Shown: positions 6,398 through 8,809 of the stretch, piece by piece | How positions within the stretch are numbered: position 1 is the stretch's first letter | How the letters are laid out: every line of letters begins with the position of its first letter | Program-made: the position numbers and the translations under genes | Origin: an uncultured Christensenellaceae bacterium | GTDB lineage: Bacteria; Bacillota; Clostridia; Christensenellales; UBA3700 | DNA: 8,809 nucleotides | Reading direction: 5' to 3' | Assembly (NCBI GenBank): GCA_902373595.1 | Contig: CABKMX010000030.1 | Location: forward strand, 1 to 8,809 | The notes under the pieces: model-generated | The model's input: only the letters and a program-made list of their open reading frames with translations | Databases searched by the model: none | What the model was told of the DNA's origin: nothing

Positions 6398-6426
6398 AAA
6401 AAAGGAACGCGCGCGGCGTTCCTTTT
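6398..6426 (-). terminator. Strong intrinsic terminator of the repressor gene and metal cluster
   Basis: A perfect stem pairs AAAAGGAACGC (6400-6410) with GCGTTCCTTTT (6416-6426), 11 bp around a 5-nt loop. On the minus strand it runs into TTTTTT (6398-6403). It starts 3 nt after the repressor's TAA. Because both flanks are A/T-rich it could also work in the opposite direction, but no plus-strand gene needs it. Confidence 0.92.
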
Positions 6427-6429
6427 CCC

Positions 6430-6804
6430 TTACTCTTGATATAATTTCGAAACACTCTCATCATCCTCGTCGGAGACGACGTGTTCCATGCGGCAGGCGT
6501 TTTCTTCGGCAAGTTCGAGGTTTGCTCCGAGTTTCATAAGCGCCTTAGTAAGCGTCTGATGCCGCTCGTATATGCCCTCTGCCTTTTTTCTGCCTGCATC
6601 GGTAAAACTTAGATTCCCCGTTTCGCGGTCGATATGGATATACCCTTTCTTTTCAAGGAGATTGACGCCGCGCGAAACGCTCGATTTGGCAAGACCGAGT
6701 TCGTCTTTGACGTCCACGGCGCGCACGTTCGGCTGTCCTTTGTGCAGCAAAAGAATGGTCTCCAAATACATTTCTTCCGACTCTCTCGTCCTTTTGATAG
6801 CCAT
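6430..6804 (-). CDS. DtxR/MntR-family metal-dependent transcriptional repressor, short form
   Basis: A 124-residue DNA-binding repressor. Residues about 8-70 form the winged helix-turn-helix (EMYLETILLL, VRAVDVKDELGLAKSSVSRGVNLLEKKGYI, wing DRETGNLSFTDAG). Residues about 72-124 form the dimerisation and metal-binding domain (ERHQTLTKALMKLG, ENACRMEHVVSDE). The potential metal ligands match DtxR rather than MntR. Met12 lies where DtxR has Met10 and MntR has Asp8, and Cys104, Glu107 and His108 correspond to the DtxR Cys-x2-Glu-His set. His82 is also present. There is no C-terminal SH3-like domain, and the protein is shorter than MntR (about 142) and DtxR (about 226). ATG at 6804 follows AGGAGGT (6811-6817) at 6-nt spacing. 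It sits 104 nt after a ZIP transporter gene, which it plausibly regulates. The metal is inferred to be Fe or Mn. Confidence 0.93.
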   Translation of the reverse strand: MAIKRTRESEEMYLETILLLHKGQPNVRAVDVKDELGLAKSSVSRGVNLLEKKGYIHIDRETGNLSFTDAGRKKAEGIYERHQTLTKALMKLGANLELAEENACRMEHVVSDEDDESVSKLYQE

Positions 6805-6818
6805 ACGCGTACCTCCTC

Positions 6819-6834
6819 ATATCATTTACGATAT
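6819..6834. promoter_or_regulatory. Candidate operator palindrome in the repressor leader
   Basis: ATATC (6819-6823) and GATAT (6830-6834) are perfect inverted arms around ATTTAC. The 16-bp site lies between the -10 box and the ribosome binding site of the repressor gene. Binding there would block its own transcription. It does not match the classic DtxR (TTAGGTTAG...) or MntR boxes, so the assignment rests on position and symmetry alone. Confidence 0.4.
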
Positions 6835-6836
6835 TT

Positions 6837-6865
6837 ATTATACTATTTTCTACGGCAAAAGTAAA
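6837..6865 (-). promoter_or_regulatory. Promoter of the DtxR-type repressor gene
   Basis: On the minus strand TTTACT (6860-6865) is followed by 17 nt and a perfect TATAAT (6837-6842). The predicted start near 6830 gives a short leader ending in AGGAGGT. The repressor can therefore be expressed apart from the transporter gene upstream. Confidence 0.65.
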
Positions 6866-6870
6866 GAGAA

Positions 6871-6897
6871 AACGCGGGGCGTTAACATACGCTAACG
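6871..6897 (-). promoter_or_regulatory. Overlapping inverted repeats after the ZIP gene (weak terminator or operator)
   Basis: On the minus strand AACGC and GCGTT (6871-6883) form a 5-bp hairpin with a CCC loop, running into a T-rich but interrupted stretch; this would be a weak intrinsic terminator for the ZIP gene. Overlapping it, CGTTA (6880-6884) and TAACG (6893-6897) form an 18-bp interrupted palindrome, which could be a regulator site upstream of the repressor promoter. Neither is certain. Confidence 0.35.
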
Positions 6898-6908
6898 GAA
6901 ATAATCTT

Positions 6909-7700
6909 TTATCCTAAAGCGACGTCCAGCGCCATCATCACGACAAAGCCGAGCATTGCGCCCCATGTGCCGAAATGCGGGTGTTCGGAAAGGTGCGCGT
7001 CGGGAATGAGGTCTTCCACGACGACGAATATCATTGCGCCCGCAGCGAACGCCAAAAACCACGGCTGTGCCGCCGTGAGATTTGCTGCAAGAAAATACCC
7101 GACGACGGCAAATACAGGTTCCACCGCTCCGCTTCCCATACCGTATAAAAAGGCTTTGCCGCGGCTGCCCGTCGCCGTTTTCATGGGCAAAGACACCGCC
7201 GCGCCTTCCGGAACATTCTGTATCGCCATACCCACGGCGAGACCGAGCGCGGAAACAAACGCGCCTTCCTCTCCGAGCGCTGCCGCTGCGCCGAACGCAA
7301 AACCTACGGCAAGTCCTTCGGGAATGTTATGTATAGTGACGGCAAGAAAGAGTTTAGCGGGCTTATTTAAGTGGCTTTTTAAGCCCTCTTCCTCGTTTGT
7401 TCCCTTATGAAGGTGTGGTACGAGCTTGTCAATAAGCACGAGAAACGCTCCGCCGAGAAGAAAACCTGTGACGGCAGGCAGAAAACTCAATGCTCCATAT
7501 GTTTCTTCCGCGCCCTCGATAGACGGAATGAGCAGCGACCACACGGACGCCGCCACCATCACACCCGAAGCAAACCCCAAAAACAGCGTGTTGAGTTTGC
7601 CCGAAAGTTCTCCCTTGAACAAGAATACGAGCGCCGCGCCGGCAGTCGTCGCGATGAATATGATACAAAAACCGAGTACGGTCATTGCAGTCGTCGTCAA
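6909..7700 (-). CDS. ZIP-family (GufA-like) divalent metal transporter
   Basis: A 263-residue, mostly hydrophobic protein with about eight predicted membrane helices. It imports divalent metals such as Zn, Fe or Mn across the cytoplasmic membrane. The two signature metal-binding motifs are present: HNIPEG (His124, Asn125, Glu128) and QNVPEG (Gln161, Asn162, Glu165). Gln in the second motif points to the GufA-like branch rather than ZupT. A late EDLIPDAH segment and a His-containing cytoplasmic loop (PHLHKGTNEEEG, 95-106) also fit. The start is TTG at 7700, because AGGAGG (7707-7712) lies 6 nt before it; ATG at 7685 would be 21 nt away. It follows the methyltransferase gene by 21 nt, so the two are co-transcribed. 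The downstream DtxR-type repressor suggests metal-responsive control. Confidence 0.94.
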   Translation of the reverse strand: MTTTAMTVLGFCIIFIATTAGAALVFLFKGELSGKLNTLFLGFASGVMVAASVWSLLIPSIEGAEETYGALSFLPAVTGFLLGGAFLVLIDKLVPHLHKGTNEEEGLKSHLNKPAKLFLAVTIHNIPEGLAVGFAFGAAAALGEEGAFVSALGLAVGMAIQNVPEGAAVSLPMKTATGSRGKAFLYGMGSGAVEPVFAVVGYFLAANLTAAQPWFLAFAAGAMIFVVVEDLIPDAHLSEHPHFGTWGAMLGFVVMMALDVALG

Positions 7701-7706
7701 ATCTGC

Positions 7707-7712
7707 CCTCCT
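7707..7712 (-). promoter_or_regulatory. Ribosome binding site that fixes a TTG start for the ZIP gene
   Basis: AGGAGG in the context AAAGGAGGG lies 6 nt before TTG at 7700. It lies between the upstream stop (7722) and the start, and decides against the downstream ATG. Confidence 0.75.
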
Positions 7713-7721
7713 TTCGTGCCG

Positions 7722-8513
7722 TTACTTTTTCCCGACCAACAGTTTGGAATGCGCGAGCATATATGCTCCGCTCTCTTTCTTTGTCAGAAACAATCCGTCC
7801 GTCGTATCGACAAGCTCGACCTTTTCATAACCGCACTCTTTCAGTTTTTTCACGAACGCCCGCATATCGCCGTATTCGCGCGGCGACATGATGTCGTGAA
7901 TGGCGAATGTGCCGCCCTTTTTCAGCACGCGCAGCGTTTCCGAAAGAAGCTGCTGCTTATCCTTGCCCTTGATGTTGTGATAGACATAGTTGCTCGTCAC
8001 GGCGTCGAACGTTTTGTCCGGAAAGTCGAGTTTTACGGCGTTCCCGCGCAAAAATGATACATTTCGCACCCCTTCCGCCTCTGCATTGCGTTCGCAGAGC
8101 GGAAGATTGAACGAGGCGTATTCTTTGCCCCAGCGGTCTATGCCGACCATCTGCGCGCGCGGATTGCGCTTTGCACAGGCGATGGTAAGCGCCCCGCTGC
8201 CGCATCCGACATCCAACCCCTTTCCTCCGTCCGACAATGCAACGTATTGCGCAATGCCTTCGATCACCCGTTTTGAAACCTGCTTTTTGCCGTGATACGA
8301 AAAGGCGCAATACATATTTGCAAATATGCCCGTCAGGACGGCAAACAGCAAAAACGCTGCGCCAAAGAGAACGCCGAGCGCGATGCGCAGTCCGCCCTCC
8401 GTCGCCACGCCCGCCATGCCGAACACGATACATAAGGCAAGACAGATAATCGCCATGCCGCCGAGGAGAAACAACAACCCTCTCGGCACCCAATTCTTAT
8501 AATCCGGTTTCAT
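7722..8513 (-). CDS. Membrane-anchored class I SAM-dependent methyltransferase
   Basis: A 263-residue protein. Two hydrophobic helices at the N-terminus (about residues 12-34 and 42-67) form a hairpin membrane anchor. The C-terminal domain is a Rossmann-type methyltransferase: motif I LDVGCGSGALT (about 100-110), motif II-like VGIDRWG, then FDAVTSNYVYHNIKGKDK and VLKKGGTFAIHD. No zinc or substrate-specific motif tells what is methylated; small-molecule, quinone, lipid or protein substrates are all possible. ATG at 8513 follows GGAGG (8520-8524) at 6-nt spacing. It has a promoter of its own overlapping the end of the preceding gene and is followed after 21 nt by the ZIP transporter. The link to metal homeostasis is inferred from this pairing only. 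Confidence 0.9.
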   Translation of the reverse strand: MKPDYKNWVPRGLLFLLGGMAIICLALCIVFGMAGVATEGGLRIALGVLFGAAFLLFAVLTGIFANMYCAFSYHGKKQVSKRVIEGIAQYVALSDGGKGLDVGCGSGALTIACAKRNPRAQMVGIDRWGKEYASFNLPLCERNAEAEGVRNVSFLRGNAVKLDFPDKTFDAVTSNYVYHNIKGKDKQQLLSETLRVLKKGGTFAIHDIMSPREYGDMRAFVKKLKECGYEKVELVDTTDGLFLTKKESGAYMLAHSKLLVGKK

Positions 8514-8536
8514 TCGTATCCTCCATTACCGTCCAT

Positions 8537-8564
8537 ACTATATTTCCGACTAAAATAACGTCAA
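8537..8564 (-). promoter_or_regulatory. Promoter of the methyltransferase-ZIP operon
   Basis: On the minus strand TTGACG (8559-8564) is followed by 16 nt and TATAGT (8537-8542), each one base off consensus. It overlaps the last codons of the upstream membrane protein gene. The predicted start near 8530 leaves a leader of about 17 nt holding the GGAGG site. Confidence 0.6.
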
Positions 8565-8809
8565 TATATATCCGTCTACTAAAGCGATTATCAGATACAT
8601 CACAACTCCCCTGATAAACGACCATATATGTTTTTTCGGATTCCGATACAATTCTTTTTCGGGTATTTTTGTAAAACGAATGCGTTTTGTATTCCGCCAC
8701 CATAAAAGGTCAATGACCAGAAAATCAAATACGTTCAGACTCTGCCCCATAATGGTCAGGGAAACAAAATTTTGCAAAAAGCTGCTGACTCTGATAAACA
8801 GTCCCAAAA
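8550..8809 (-). CDS. Membrane protein of unknown function, C-terminal part (5' end off the right edge)
   Basis: The frame is open from the window edge to TAG at 8550, giving about 86 residues of C-terminus. A TTG near 8807 is unlikely to be the real start, since no ribosome binding site is visible. The sequence has hydrophobic stretches SLTIMGQSLNVFDFLVIDLLWW and, at the end, GVVMYLIIALVDGYILTLF. They are separated by a basic segment, RNTKRIRFTKIPEKELYRNPKKH, which should face the cytoplasm. I do not recognise the family. The base composition is much more AT-rich than the window's left part. It ends 36 nt before the methyltransferase ATG, whose promoter overlaps its end. No terminator is visible between them, so read-through is possible. 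Confidence 0.72.
   Translation of the reverse strand, partial: LGLFIRVSSFLQNFVSLTIMGQSLNVFDFLVIDLLWWRNTKRIRFTKIPEKELYRNPKKHIWSFIRGVVMYLIIALVDGYILTLF

Noticed and set aside
6297..6512. Minus-strand 71-codon frame across the repressor terminator
   Set aside because: It overlaps the repressor's 3' end out of frame and reads through an 11-bp perfect terminator stem. No ribosome binding site.
8497..8703. Minus-strand 68-codon frame overlapping the right-edge membrane protein
   Set aside because: It overlaps both the membrane protein and the methyltransferase start in another frame, and shows no domain or hydrophobic pattern. The competing frame continues off the edge and has clear membrane segments.
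1..8809. tRNA, rRNA, riboswitch, CRISPR or insertion-sequence elements
   Set aside because: No cloverleaf-like sequence with a CCA-type end, no regularly spaced identical repeats, no transposase-like protein and no known aptamer core were seen on either strand by eye.

Overview
The window looks like chromosomal DNA from an endospore-forming member of the Clostridia (Bacillota), probably one of the GC-rich uncultivated gut-type lineages. The evidence is a sleB-ypeB germination pair, a SPOCS(DUF3794)-LysM spore morphogenetic protein, strong AGGAGG-type ribosome binding sites, sigma-A-like promoters, and an MEP-pathway ispE. Every convincing gene lies on the minus strand, so transcription runs from high to low coordinates. 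No rRNA, tRNA, CRISPR array, IS element or phage gene was seen.

Right part (8809 down to about 6400): first comes the 3' end of an AT-rich membrane protein gene cut by the window edge. It is followed by a small cluster: a class I methyltransferase with an N-terminal two-helix membrane anchor, a ZIP-family (GufA-like) metal transporter with a TTG start, and a short DtxR/MntR-type metal-dependent repressor with its own promoter and a palindrome in its leader. A strong hairpin terminator closes the cluster at 6398-6426. This part looks like a metal-homeostasis unit, and its base composition is visibly less GC-rich than the rest.

Middle part (about 6200 to 1178): spore genes with one housekeeping gene among them. 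A SPOCS-LysM protein (SipL-like) sits behind a sigma-E-like promoter. ispE follows 12 nt after its stop and has its own extended -10 promoter embedded in the 3' end of the spore gene; its transcript is predicted to be leaderless or nearly so. ispE ends in a good intrinsic terminator. After an AT-rich 190-bp spacer carrying degenerate direct repeats comes a tightly packed operon of a small exported protein of unknown function, sleB (cortex-lytic enzyme) and ypeB (its partner), closed by a GAAA-loop terminator at 1178-1195.

Left part (1114 to 1): an aldo/keto reductase with a C-terminal ferredoxin-like [4Fe-4S] region, truncated by the left window edge. It is driven by a perfect consensus promoter (TTGACA-N17-TATAAT) and has palindromes on both sides of it.

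Together the middle genes describe spore construction (SPOCS-LysM at the coat/outer forespore membrane) and spore germination (SleB-YpeB cortex hydrolysis), interrupted by isoprenoid synthesis. I see no clearly new defence or mobile system. The least explained parts are the small exported protein fronting sleB-ypeB, the repeat-bearing spacer before it, and the methyltransferase-ZIP-repressor cluster.
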